A stretch of 64,000 nucleotides of DNA from Myxococcales bacterium (GTDB lineage: Bacteria; Myxococcota_A; Polyangia; Polyangiales; Polyangiaceae): assembly GCA_016706225.1 (NCBI GenBank), contig JADJKB010000025.1, forward strand, positions 806,001 to 870,000. Direction: 5' to 3'. Positions 43,507 through 51,345 of this stretch are shown here, one piece after another. Under the pieces are notes generated by a model. It worked only from the letters and a program-made list of their open reading frames with translations. It did no database searches and was not told the origin of the DNA. A program made the position numbers and the translations under genes. How positions within the stretch are numbered: the first letter of the stretch is position 1; every line of letters begins with the position of its first letter.

Positions 43507-43793
43507 GATTCGTCCACGAACGCCGGCACCGCGAAGGCGTCGTCCACGGTCCGCGGCGCGGCGGCGAGGGCGGCTTCGTGCGTCAGTCCGGGGCATGGGA
43601 CGTCGTCGCGGAGCGGCGCTGGAAGCGCGTCGACGACGTCGGCCTCGACGCTGCTCGTGTCTACCTCGCGCAGCTCCTGAACGTAGTCGACGATGCGGCT
43701 GAGCTCGTCGGCCAGTCGCGGCAGCTCTTCGTCCCCGAGCCGCAGGCGGGCGAGCCGAGCCACACGTTCGACATCCTCTCGGCTGATGGCCAT
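43503..43793 (-). CDS. gatC: Glu/Asp-tRNA amidotransferase subunit C
   Basis: The 96-residue subunit starts MAISREDVERVARLARLRL, the family signature. It has LSRIVDYVQELREVDTSSVE and ends in the conserved Pro/Arg segment DALPAPLRDDVP. GatC stabilises the GatA-GatB pair. The ATG at 43793 matches the family start; a 30-codon extension upstream is not conserved in composition. It is divergent from the DUF4190-like gene, 88 bases away. Confidence 0.93.
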   Translation of the reverse strand: MAISREDVERVARLARLRLGDEELPRLADELSRIVDYVQELREVDTSSVEADVVDALPAPLRDDVPCPGLTHEAALAAAPRTVDDAFAVPAFVDES

Positions 43794-43881
43794 ACGGTCG
43801 CGGACCGTAAAACAAGCGCCCGCGACAGAAAAGCAGCGCAGTCCCTCGCCAGCGCTCGGGCGGCTGAGGTACAAGGCGAAC

Positions 43882-44424
43882 ATGAGCGTCGAGCTCCCGG
43901 ATCGCGGGGCGCAGGGTGGCGGGTGGGGACCTCCGGGTGGCTACGGCCCGCCGGGCGCTCCTCCTCCTGGCGGTTACGGTCCCCCGGGCGCGCCGCCGGG
44001 CGGTTACGGTCCCCCGGGCGCGCCGCCGGGCGGTTACGGTCCCCCGGGAGGCGGCGGCTTTCAACCGCCGGGCGGGTACGCGCCGCCGGGTGGCGGTGGC
44101 AAGCCCATCACGGGCGGCAAACAGACGATGGCGCTGCACGCCATGACCATCGATCCGACCACGGGCATGCCCAAGGGAGAAAAACCTCCGGCGAGCCCGG
44201 CGGCGGTGCTCGCGCTCGTGTGCGGCATCCTGATGTGCCTGGGGCCGCTGACCGGCATCCCCGCGATCGTCGCCGGCATCATCGCGCGCAAGGCGGCGAA
44301 GCGGGACCCCGCCAACGTCGGCGGTGGTGGCCTGGCAATCGCCGGCATCATCCTCGGCATCGTCAATTTGCTCGGCTGGACGGCGTACTTCTTCGTTGCG
44401 GTCCTGGCCATGCTGCTCTCCTGA
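43882..44424 (+). CDS. DUF4190-like membrane protein with Gly/Pro/Tyr repeats
   Basis: The 180-residue protein has an N-terminal half of GGYGPPGAPP-type repeats (residues 18-65), low-complexity and probably flexible. Two transmembrane helices follow (ALVCGILMCLGPLTGIPAIV near 110-130 and LAIAGIILGIVNLLGWTAYF near 148-168). Between them is IIARKAAKRD, typical of DUF4190 domains, whose function is unknown. Start MSVELPDRGAQGG at ATG 43882. Confidence 0.8.
   Translation: MSVELPDRGAQGGGWGPPGGYGPPGAPPPGGYGPPGAPPGGYGPPGAPPGGYGPPGGGGFQPPGGYAPPGGGGKPITGGKQTMALHAMTIDPTTGMPKGEKPPASPAAVLALVCGILMCLGPLTGIPAIVAGIIARKAAKRDPANVGGGGLAIAGIILGIVNLLGWTAYFFVAVLAMLLS
43937..44050 (+). repeat. 30-bp tandem repeats coding PPGGYGPPGA
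   Basis: Two identical 30-bp units lie at 43981-44010 and 44011-44040, flanked by partial or diverged copies. Each unit encodes PPGAPPGGYG. The repeat is in frame in the DUF4190-like gene. Confidence 0.85.
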
Positions 44425-44563
44425 AAACCCGCGCAACTGACGCGGTCGCCCCTCCGAAGGGCGGTGCGTGCGCGGGAACCAGGCACGCTCTCGACGCTCA
44501 GGCGGCTCGGCGATAGGCTCGACAATGGTGTCGGCCCGCCCTGCGCGCCCGGCGCCGCGACGC

Positions 44564-46501
44564 ATGAGCCGCGAGTTCGCAGACGGACAGATCGTGCCCG
44601 GCACACGTTACCGGGTGCTGGGGCACCTCGGCTCGGGGGGCATGGGTTCGGTGTACCTGGTCGAGCACACCGAGCTCGGCAAGAGCTTCGTGCTCAAGGC
44701 CCTGTTCCGTGAGCTGGCGGGCCGCAAAGATCTGGTCGGTCGCCTGCGGCAAGAGTGGCGGGCGCTGGCGCGGCTGAACCACGCGAACATCGTCAACGTC
44801 ACCGACGCGGGCACCAGCGACAACGGCGTGCCGTTCTACGTGATGGAGCGCGTCGAGGGTGAGACGCTGGCCGATCTGTTACGGCGCGAGCACGCCCTCG
44901 GCATCCCGCGCGCCATCGGGCTGACGATCGCCGTGCTCGAAGGCCTGGCGGCTGCGCACGAGATTGGCATCGTGCATCGCGACGTGAAGCCGCCGAACAT
45001 CTTCGTGGTCGCCGGCGGTGGTGTCAGGTTGCTCGACTTCGGCATCGCCAAGCTCGCGGATCAGAGCGCCGAGGTGATCACGGCGCGCGGTGTCGCCATC
45101 GGCACACCCCGCTACATGTCGCCGGAGCAAGCCAAGGGGCGCTCGGTGGACGCACGAGCCGATCTGTACGCCGTGGGTCTCGTGCTCTACGAGGCCATCG
45201 CCGGCGCCGGACCGTTCGATGATGCGCGGGACGCCAACGAGCTCTTGCTCTCGCACCTGACGAAGCCCGTGCCGCCGCTCTCGAATTTTCATCGCGGCGT
45301 CAGTGCCCAGCTGGACGACATCGTGAGCAGCCTGCTCGCGAAAGATCCGAGCGCGCGACCCAGCAGCGCAAAACAGGTGGCTGCGTCGCTGAAGGCGCTG
45401 ATCAAGCGAGCGGCGACGCTGCCGTCCACGGGCGGGGCGACCCCGGAGGCGCACTACGACGCGGTGACCCAGGGTCAGGTGACGGCCTTGCCCTCCACTC
45501 GGCCGGACGGCGTGGCAGGTCGCAGCTCACAGCCGCCGACGACGGAGCCGCCGACGGTCGAGGCCCCGCTGGTCGCGGGGTCCGCGGTGCGACGCAGCGT
45601 CCCGCCGGCGGTGGGTGACACGACCTTGATCGGCGGCACACCCGTCACGGGCGGCACGACGTTGTCCGCAACGGCCGACACCGAAGCGGGACTCGAGTGG
45701 GCGAAGGAAGGCTTCTCGACCATCGCCGCCGAGAGTGAGGTGGCGTCGCTCGGGGTCGAACACACCGCGATCGCGGCGGCACCGCCGTCCGCAGTCGCAG
45801 TCGGCCCGGCGGGAGATGAAGACCGCACGCTTCCCATCGACGAACCCGCGGGCCTTCCGCCGAACGAAGCACCGACCCGCACCTCGGTCCCCGCAGCGGC
45901 GCTCGTCACCCCGCGTCCGGTCGCGCGCTCGATGCCCGACGTGTCGCCGTTGCCGAATCACTTCTTCGCCGAGACCCCTCCGCCGTTCATGACGGCGACG
46001 CCTCCTCCATCCAGCTCGACCCCTCAGGTCAGTCGCGCGCCGCTGTATCTCGGGCTGCTCTCGCTCTTGATCTTGATCGGAGGCGTCGGCGCGTTCGTGG
46101 TGATCAAGTCCGTGCGCGGTCACGCCGACGACGCACCGATCGAAGCCGTCGCGGCGCAGCCTGCGTCGACCGCGGACCCTGCCTCGACTGCGGTCGACCC
46201 AGCGGCGGAGCCTGCGTCGCCTGCGGGCAGCCCAGCGGCGGCTCCAGCCTCGACCGGGAGCGTCGCCGAGCAGGAAACCCCGAGCCCTAGCGCCGGCCCT
46301 CGCCCGTCGGGTGCTGCGCCTTCGGCCGTGGCCCAGGGTGTTGCTCCGAAGCCCGTCGCGGCGCCCCCGGCCGCGGCTGAGCCCAAGCCCCGGGTCGAAA
46401 ATAGTCCCCAGAAAACCCCTGAAAAACCCGCAGCAAAGCCCGCCGTGCCTACGTCGAAGCCCAAGCCGGTGGGCAGCAAGCTGCCGGCCTCGGGACTCTG
46501 A
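44564..46501 (+). CDS. Transmembrane Ser/Thr protein kinase
   Basis: This kinase of about 645 residues has its catalytic domain at 14-285: loop GHLGSGGMGSVYLVE, Lys45 (FVLKALF), HRDVKPPN (His138-Asp140) and DFG at 158-160. GTPRYMSPEQA is the activation-segment end. A Thr/Pro/Val-rich linker (290-485) leads to one membrane helix (about 490-515), then a Pro/Ala/Ser-rich extracytoplasmic part with no recognised domain. ATG 44564 is chosen as the conserved start; ATG 44525 is possible. Its end lies inside a short tandem repeat. Confidence 0.9.
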   Translation: MSREFADGQIVPGTRYRVLGHLGSGGMGSVYLVEHTELGKSFVLKALFRELAGRKDLVGRLRQEWRALARLNHANIVNVTDAGTSDNGVPFYVMERVEGETLADLLRREHALGIPRAIGLTIAVLEGLAAAHEIGIVHRDVKPPNIFVVAGGGVRLLDFGIAKLADQSAEVITARGVAIGTPRYMSPEQAKGRSVDARADLYAVGLVLYEAIAGAGPFDDARDANELLLSHLTKPVPPLSNFHRGVSAQLDDIVSSLLAKDPSARPSSAKQVAASLKALIKRAATLPSTGGATPEAHYDAVTQGQVTALPSTRPDGVAGRSSQPPTTEPPTVEAPLVAGSAVRRSVPPAVGDTTLIGGTPVTGGTTLSATADTEAGLEWAKEGFSTIAAESEVASLGVEHTAIAAAPPSAVAVGPAGDEDRTLPIDEPAGLPPNEAPTRTSVPAAALVTPRPVARSMPDVSPLPNHFFAETPPPFMTATPPPSSSTPQVSRAPLYLGLLSLLILIGGVGAFVVIKSVRGHADDAPIEAVAAQPASTADPASTAVDPAAEPASPAGSPAAAPASTGSVAEQETPSPSAGPRPSGAAPSAVAQGVAPKPVAAPPAAAEPKPRVENSPQKTPEKPAAKPAVPTSKPKPVGSKLPASGL

Positions 46502-46556
46502 GGCGCCCGACCTCGGGACTCTGAGGCGGTCGGTGTCGGGACTTTGAGGCGGTCCG
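46488..46556 (+). repeat. Three 23-bp tandem repeats at the kinase 3' end
   Basis: Copies at 46488-46510, 46511-46533 and 46534-46556 share the core TCGGGACTcTGAGGCG. The first holds the kinase stop codon, so two units lie just downstream. CCTC...GAGG within the first two units can pair into small stems. Confidence 0.8.
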
Positions 46557-46730
46557 TGCTGGACGATTTCGGAATCGTGCCGTAAGTTCCGCGCCCCTTG
46601 ACCGGGTCCGCTCGGCCAAGGAGACCCCACGTCTCGAGCGCGAACGACCGGGATCGGTGTTCGGTGAGCAAGTAGCTACACCGGGCTCCCCGGCGCGGGA
46701 CGGAGGAATAACCGGAAAGGAATGCGCATC

Positions 46731-47624
46731 ATGACCGAAAATCCCGAAACGACGTCCGAAGTGTCCACGGCGGCCCCGCCGCCCACCGCAGTGCTCGCCG
46801 CCGAGCGCGCCCAACTCGAGACCCGCGAGCCCCGCGATCCAGCGAACCCGCTGTCGGTGCGCGATCTGTTCGAGGCCGGCACGCACTTTGGTCACCAGAC
46901 CAAGCGCTGGAACCCGAAGATGCGCCCGTACATCTACGGCGCACGCAGCGGCATTCACATCATCGATCTCGATCAGACCACGCGCCTCTTCAAGCGTGCG
47001 TTCGACTTCCTCGCGGACACGGTGTCGCGCGGCGGGCACGTGCTGTTCGTCGGCACCAAGCGCCAGGCTGCGGACATCGTCGCCGAAGAGGCACGCCGCG
47101 CCGGGCAGTTCTTCGTGACCAACCGCTGGCTCGGCGGCACGCTCACCAACTTCCGCACCATCAAGGGCGGCCTCGAGCGCCTGCGCACGCTGGAGCGCAT
47201 GAAAGAGGACGGCACCTACCTGCAGTTGCCGAAGAAGGAGACCGTCAAGCTCGAGAAAGAGCGGCTGCGTCTCGAGAAGTACATCGGTGGCCTCAAGGGC
47301 ATGGGCTCGGTGCCGAGCGCCGTGTTCGTGGTCGATCCGGCGCAGGAGCTGATCGCCGTCGCCGAGGCGCGCCGGCTGCACGTGCCGATCGTGGCCATCA
47401 CGGACACGAACTGTGATCCGGATCGGGTGGACTACCTGATCCCGGGCAACGACGACGCCATCCGCTCGGTGCGGTTGGTGACGGCGGCGGTGGCCGACGC
47501 CTGCATTTACGGCGCGGCACGTCGTCGCGAGCACGCCCCGTCGCGCGAGCGCGAGGGTGGCGGTGCGTCCCAGGGTCCCGTGGGCGCCGAGGTCATGTAC
47601 CAGCGGCGTACGGGCGAGAGCTGA
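46731..47624 (+). CDS. rpsB: 30S ribosomal protein S2
   Basis: S2 joins the small subunit late and is needed for S1 binding. Diagnostic blocks are FEAGTHFGHQTKRWNPKMRPYI, FVGTKRQAAD, TNRWLGGTLTNFRTI and AITDTNCDP. The protein has about 297 residues with a non-conserved N-terminal extension of 45 residues and a charged C-terminal tail. Two ATGs compete (46722 and 46731); AAAGG at 46716-46720 is well spaced only for 46731. It is followed by tsf after 20 bases. Confidence 0.96.
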   Translation: MTENPETTSEVSTAAPPPTAVLAAERAQLETREPRDPANPLSVRDLFEAGTHFGHQTKRWNPKMRPYIYGARSGIHIIDLDQTTRLFKRAFDFLADTVSRGGHVLFVGTKRQAADIVAEEARRAGQFFVTNRWLGGTLTNFRTIKGGLERLRTLERMKEDGTYLQLPKKETVKLEKERLRLEKYIGGLKGMGSVPSAVFVVDPAQELIAVAEARRLHVPIVAITDTNCDPDRVDYLIPGNDDAIRSVRLVTAAVADACIYGAARRREHAPSREREGGGASQGPVGAEVMYQRRTGES

Positions 47625-47644
47625 GTTTCAAGGAGAAGGCAACG

Positions 47645-48571
47645 ATGAGCCAGATCAGCATGCAGCAGGTCAAGGAGCTTCGGGAGCGCACCGCGGCGGG
47701 TCTGAACGACTGCCGGAGCGCGCTCATGGAGTCGTCCGGTGACATGGAAAAGGCCGTCGAGATCATCCTGAAGAAGGGTCTCGCAAAGAGTGCCAAGCGC
47801 GCCGGCGCGGTTGCGACGGAGGGCGAGGTTGCGGCCTGGGTCGCGGCCGACGGTCTCGCCGGCGTCCTCGTCGAGGTGAACATCCAGACGGATTTTGCGG
47901 CGCGCAACGACGACTTCAAGGCGTTCGTGCAGAAGATCGTCGACGTGGCCAGCAAGGCGAAGGCCGGCGCGGATCTCAGCGCGGAGCCCTTCCCCGGTGG
48001 TGGCACCGTCGAAGAGAACCGTCAGGCGCTCGTGGGCAAGCTCGGTGAGAACATCATCGTGCGGCGCTGGGAGCGGATCGCGGTCGACGGCGGCAAGGTG
48101 CACGCCTACGTGCACATGGGCGGCAAGGTCGGCGTCTTGGTCGCGGTGCAGGCCACTGCGGCCGGCGCGGCGGCGAAGCCCGAGTTCGTCAAGTTCATCG
48201 ACGACCTCGCGATGCAGGCTGCTGCGATGAGTCCCCAGTGGCTTGCCAAGGCGGACGTGCCCACGGCCGAGAGCGACAAACAGCGCGCCATCTACGACGC
48301 GCAGCTGATCGAAGAGGGCAAGCCCGACGCGGCGCGCCCCAAGATCATCGAGGGCAAGCTGAACAAGTGGATGAAGGAGGTCTGCCTGCTCGAGCAAGAG
48401 AGTGTGATCGAGTCTGGCAAGACCATCGATCAGCTCCGCGCCGAGCTTGCCAAGGCGCTCGACGGCGACGTGTCGGTGAAACAGTTCGCGCGCTTCCAGC
48501 TCGGCGAAGGCATCGACAAGCCGCAAGGCGAAGACTTCGCAGCCGAGGTCGCAAAGATGGCCGGCAACTAG
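47645..48571 (+). CDS. tsf: Elongation factor Ts
   Basis: EF-Ts exchanges GDP for GTP on EF-Tu. The 308-residue protein starts MSQISMQQVKELRERTAAGL with the TxxGxxDCxxAL-type motif TAAGLNDCRSAL. VEVNIQTDFAARND and the C-terminal QESVIESGKTI segment follow. AAGGAGAAGG lies about 5 bases upstream of the ATG. pyrH and frr, which often follow tsf, are absent; a G-rich tract and a minisatellite follow instead. Confidence 0.96.
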   Translation: MSQISMQQVKELRERTAAGLNDCRSALMESSGDMEKAVEIILKKGLAKSAKRAGAVATEGEVAAWVAADGLAGVLVEVNIQTDFAARNDDFKAFVQKIVDVASKAKAGADLSAEPFPGGGTVEENRQALVGKLGENIIVRRWERIAVDGGKVHAYVHMGGKVGVLVAVQATAAGAAAKPEFVKFIDDLAMQAAAMSPQWLAKADVPTAESDKQRAIYDAQLIEEGKPDAARPKIIEGKLNKWMKEVCLLEQESVIESGKTIDQLRAELAKALDGDVSVKQFARFQLGEGIDKPQGEDFAAEVAKMAGN

Positions 48572-48660
48572 GCCAACGCGTCCGGCCCGCGCGCGGGCAA
48601 TCGGACAGACGAGCGCGTCGGGCGAGAGCTCGGCGCGCTTTTCTGCGTTTGGGGTTCGCG

Positions 48661-48835
48661 CGGGCGTGCGGGCGGGAGCGAGGGCGGGGGCGAGGGCGGG
48701 GGCGCGGGCGGGGGCGGGGGCGGGGGCGAGGGGGGGCGGGGGCGAGGGCGAGGGCGGGGGTGGGGCGAGGGCGGGGGCGGGGGGGGGGGGGGGGGGGCGG
48801 GGGCGGGGGCGGGGGGGCGAGGGGCAGGGGCGCAG
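48661..48835 (+). repeat. G-rich low-complexity tract with a 19-base G run
   Basis: After the tsf stop the plus strand becomes almost pure G with scattered C and A, mostly GGGGGC/GAGGGC hexamers, and includes 19 consecutive G at 48779-48797. The strand could form several G-quadruplexes. No credible gene lies in it. Confidence 0.9.
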
Positions 48836-48886
48836 GACAACACATCGCTGACACTTTCCACTCCTGCCAGGGCATGCCCCGACGCT

Positions 48887-49198
48887 GAGAGCGTCAAGGA
48901 CATCCTGAGACCGGGAGCATCAAGGATGTCCTGGGACCAGGAGCGTCAAGGACGTCCTGGGACCGGGAGCATCAAGGAGGTCCTGGGACCGGGAGCGCCA
49001 AGACCGTCCTGGGACCGGGAGCGCCAAGGACGTCCTGGGACCGGGAGCATCAAGGAGGTCCTGGGACTGGGAGCATCAAGGACGTCCTGGGACCGGGAGC
49101 GTCAAGGACGTCCTGGGACCGGGAGCATCAAGGAGGTCCTGGGACCGGGAGCGTCAAGGATGTCCTGGGACCGGGAGCATCAAGGATGTCCTGGGACT
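48887..49198 (+). repeat. Minisatellite: twelve 26-bp tandem units
   Basis: Twelve contiguous 26-bp units run from 48887 to 49198 with no spacers. Units start GGGAGC and end CTGGGACC. They differ mainly at two places: GCATC/GCGTC/GCGCC, and the base after GGA (GAC/GAT/GAG before GTCC). Each holds GTCCTGGGAC, an imperfect palindrome. It lies between the convergent tsf and rmlB genes. Since 26 is not a multiple of three, open frames across it carry a 26-residue period and are probably accidental. Confidence 0.95.
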
Positions 49199-49242
49199 GC
49201 GCCCATTGCGTGGCGGCCGCGCGCACCCCGGGGTCAGCTGGG

Positions 49243-50241
49243 TCACCCGGTCGCCGTGGCCCGCGCGCGCTCCACGTACCAGCGCACCGTGTCGCGGAGC
49301 CCGGCCTCCAGCTCGTGTTCCGGCCGCCAGCCGAGCTCCTCCCGGAGCTTGCTCGCATCGATGGCGTAGCGCCGATCGTGCCCTGCGCGGTCCGGTACGA
49401 AGTTTATCAGCTCGCGGCTTCGTCCCGGGCGCCGTCCCATCACCTCGTCGACCGCGTCCGCGATCCGCTCCACCAGCCGCAGGTTCGCCCACTCGTTGTT
49501 CGCACCGACGTTGTAGGTCTCGCCGACGCGCCCGCGCTCGAGCACCGTCCACAGCGCACGGCAATGATCCTCGACGTGCAGCCAATCCCGAACGTTCATG
49601 CCGTCGCCGTACACCGGGATCGGCTCTTCGCGAATCGCGGCGCCGATCACCGTTGGGATGAGCTTCTCGGCATGCTGATACGGTCCGTAGTTGTTCGAAC
49701 AATTCGTGACCAGCACCGGCAGCCCGTAGGTGTGGTGATACGCGCGCACCAACATGTCCGCCCCGGCCTTGCTCGCGGAGTAGGGCGAACGCGGTGAGTA
49801 CGGCGTGCTTTCGCTGAACAGCCCCTCTCTACCCAAGCTCCCGTAGACCTCGTCCGTCGAGACATGCAGCAGCCGCTCGCCTCCGCCGCTCGGCCAGCAC
49901 GCGCGCGCCGCCTCCAGCAGGTTGAACGTCCCGATCACGTTGGTGTGCATGAAGGCGCCCGGAGCCGCGATGGAGCGGTCGACGTGAGACTCCGCCGCCA
50001 GGTGCATCACCCGCGTGATGGCGTGGCGCCGCATGGTGTCGAGCACGCGGTCGGCGTCCCGCAGATCGACCTGTTCGAAGACGTAGCGCGCATCGCCATC
50101 AACCCCCGCGAGGTTCTGCAAGTTCCCGGCATAAGTGAGGCAGTCGAGATTCACGAGCCGTTCGAGCTGCGGTTGCGCCAACAAGTACCGGACGAGATTC
50201 GACCCGATGAACCCCGCACCGCCCGTGACCAGCACCCTCAT
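49243..50241 (-). CDS. rmlB: dTDP-glucose 4,6-dehydratase
   Basis: The 332-residue extended SDR converts dTDP-glucose to dTDP-4-keto-6-deoxyglucose. It has MRVLVTGGAGFIGSNLVRYL, substrate-dehydration residues Thr129-Asp130-Glu131 (HVSTDEVYG) and Tyr154/Lys158 (YSASK). NNYGPYQHAEKLIP and GDGMNVRDWLHVEDH, diagnostic of RmlB, are present. Its start is reached after two 25-codon copies of the rmlD-like/rmlB junction, each linked by ATGA. Confidence 0.95.
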   Translation of the reverse strand: MRVLVTGGAGFIGSNLVRYLLAQPQLERLVNLDCLTYAGNLQNLAGVDGDARYVFEQVDLRDADRVLDTMRRHAITRVMHLAAESHVDRSIAAPGAFMHTNVIGTFNLLEAARACWPSGGGERLLHVSTDEVYGSLGREGLFSESTPYSPRSPYSASKAGADMLVRAYHHTYGLPVLVTNCSNNYGPYQHAEKLIPTVIGAAIREEPIPVYGDGMNVRDWLHVEDHCRALWTVLERGRVGETYNVGANNEWANLRLVERIADAVDEVMGRRPGRSRELINFVPDRAGHDRRYAIDASKLREELGWRPEHELEAGLRDTVRWYVERARATATG

Positions 50242-50315
50242 CGCGCCCCGTCCCAGAACGAGCGCGCGAGGATGGACCCCATGGCCCCGTCACCGCCCGT
50301 GACCAGCACCCTCAT
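50238..50315 (-). CDS. 25-residue junction micro-frame, copy 2 (next to rmlB)
   Basis: It encodes 25 residues beginning MRVLVTGGDGAMGSIL, like the RmlB N-terminus, and ending ARSFWDGAR, like the C-terminus of the rmlD-like protein. Its ATG overlaps the stop of copy 1, and its stop overlaps the rmlB ATG (both ATGA). It could work as a translational relay or be an inert duplication scar. It is too short to fold as a Rossmann domain. Confidence 0.45.
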   Translation of the reverse strand: MRVLVTGGDGAMGSILARSFWDGAR

Positions 50316-50389
50316 CGCGCCCCGTCCCAGAGCGAGAGCGCGAGGATGGACCCCATGGCCCCGTCACCGCCCGTGACCAGCACCCTCAT
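50312..50389 (-). CDS. 25-residue junction micro-frame, copy 1 (next to the rmlD-like gene)
   Basis: It encodes MRVLVTGGDGAMGSIL followed by ALSLWDGAR. The last nine residues are identical to the end of the rmlD-like protein. The ATG overlaps the rmlD-like stop and its stop overlaps the ATG of copy 2. Ribosomes finishing the rmlD-like frame could re-initiate through both copies into rmlB. Confidence 0.45.
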   Translation of the reverse strand: MRVLVTGGDGAMGSILALSLWDGAR

Positions 50390-51345
50390 CGCGCCCCGTC
50401 CCAGAGCGAGAGCGCCCCGAGCAACGCATCGCGCACCGGCGGAAGCTTGGCTCCGGCGGCGATCGCCTTGCTCGAATCGAGCACACAGTTCGAGCGCAGC
50501 GCACGGGCGCCGCCGGCATAAAACGCCGCGTCGTTCTCCCAGAACGCAAACTCCCGCGCGGGCGCGAGGTGCTCCTTCAAGAGCGCCGCGAGCTCGCGCG
50601 TCGAAACGAAGCCGGGATTGGTCAGGTTGTAGGTGCCGAAGGGGGCGCCGGCCTGCCACAAATCGAGGCACGCCTCCACGAACTGCCCGAGGTGCGAGAG
50701 GGAGTTCAGGTTCTGGTACAGCTTCGGATACGCGAGCAGCTTGCTCAGCAAATTGCGGGGCCCCGCGTGCTCGTCGAACGGCAGGCGCATGCGCCACACG
50801 TACAGCGACGGCGCCCCGGCGAGGTTCGCCTCCGCCAGCGCCTTGCTCCCGCTGTAGAAGCTGCACGGCGGCGCGTCGAAGCTGAAGTTCGGTGGGTCTT
50901 CCTCGGAAAAACCGACGACCTCGGCTCCGCGCGCCATCAACTCCGTCGCCTCGGCCGACAGCAAATCCTTGCACACCACCGAGCGTTCGCCCGCTCGCAG
51001 CTTGGCCCCGGAATAGATGCAGCCCGAGCTCACATGCCCCCAGGGCGTGCCGGTGACCTCGCAGGCGTGAGCGACCGTCAGCGGCAAGCTCACGTTGCCT
51101 CGCAGCGTGTCGCCCCGCGCATCTTCGCAGGCATCAACGTTGGGCTTGCCGGTGAACCCGGCCGCGTTGATCAAAAACCGCGGACGCACGCGGCGAAGCA
51201 GCTCGCTCAGGGGGCCGAACCGGTCGTAGTGGTGCTCCTGCCGCGACAGCACGACATGCTCGACGCCGCGAGCGCTCAGCGCACGCACGAACCCGCCGCC
51301 CGCCCATCCGCTCCCTCCGAGCACGATGACGGGTCCGTCGTTCAT
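50386..51345 (-). CDS. NRS/ER-like 3,5-epimerase/4-reductase (rmlD-like)
   Basis: The 319-residue extended SDR has the glycine motif GGSGWAGG (10-17) and catalytic Tyr164/Lys168 (YSGSK). Blocks NAAGFTGKPNVDACE, FSEEDPPNF, FYSGSKALAE, GPRNLLSKL and TYNLTNPGFVS match what I remember of the plant UER1/NRS-ER and mimivirus L780 bifunctional epimerase-reductases more closely than bacterial RmlD. The cluster has no rmlC, so one enzyme may do both the epimerisation and the reduction to dTDP-L-rhamnose. This is inference from motifs. Overlaps rmlA by ATGA. Confidence 0.75.
   Translation of the reverse strand: MNDGPVIVLGGSGWAGGGFVRALSARGVEHVVLSRQEHHYDRFGPLSELLRRVRPRFLINAAGFTGKPNVDACEDARGDTLRGNVSLPLTVAHACEVTGTPWGHVSSGCIYSGAKLRAGERSVVCKDLLSAEATELMARGAEVVGFSEEDPPNFSFDAPPCSFYSGSKALAEANLAGAPSLYVWRMRLPFDEHAGPRNLLSKLLAYPKLYQNLNSLSHLGQFVEACLDLWQAGAPFGTYNLTNPGFVSTRELAALLKEHLAPAREFAFWENDAAFYAGGARALRSNCVLDSSKAIAAGAKLPPVRDALLGALSLWDGAR

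Larger units (their letters stand above)
50217..50414 (-). repeat. 74-bp direct repeat, almost three copies, across the rmlD-like/rmlB junction
   Basis: Copies begin at 50221, 50295 and 50369 (74-bp spacing), and the third runs to about 50414. The outermost copies hold the real rmlB start and the real rmlD-like end. Two of the copies are nearly identical, and one has changes in the ALSLW codons. This fits recent tandem duplication after a junction between the two genes. Confidence 0.9.

Noticed and set aside
48887..49198. CRISPR array
   Set aside because: The 26-bp units are contiguous without spacers, and no cas gene is in the window.
48926..49369. Protein-coding frame across the minisatellite
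   Set aside because: The unit is 26 bp, so all frames stay open by periodicity. The product is Gly/Arg/Pro-rich with no start-site support and runs antisense into rmlB.
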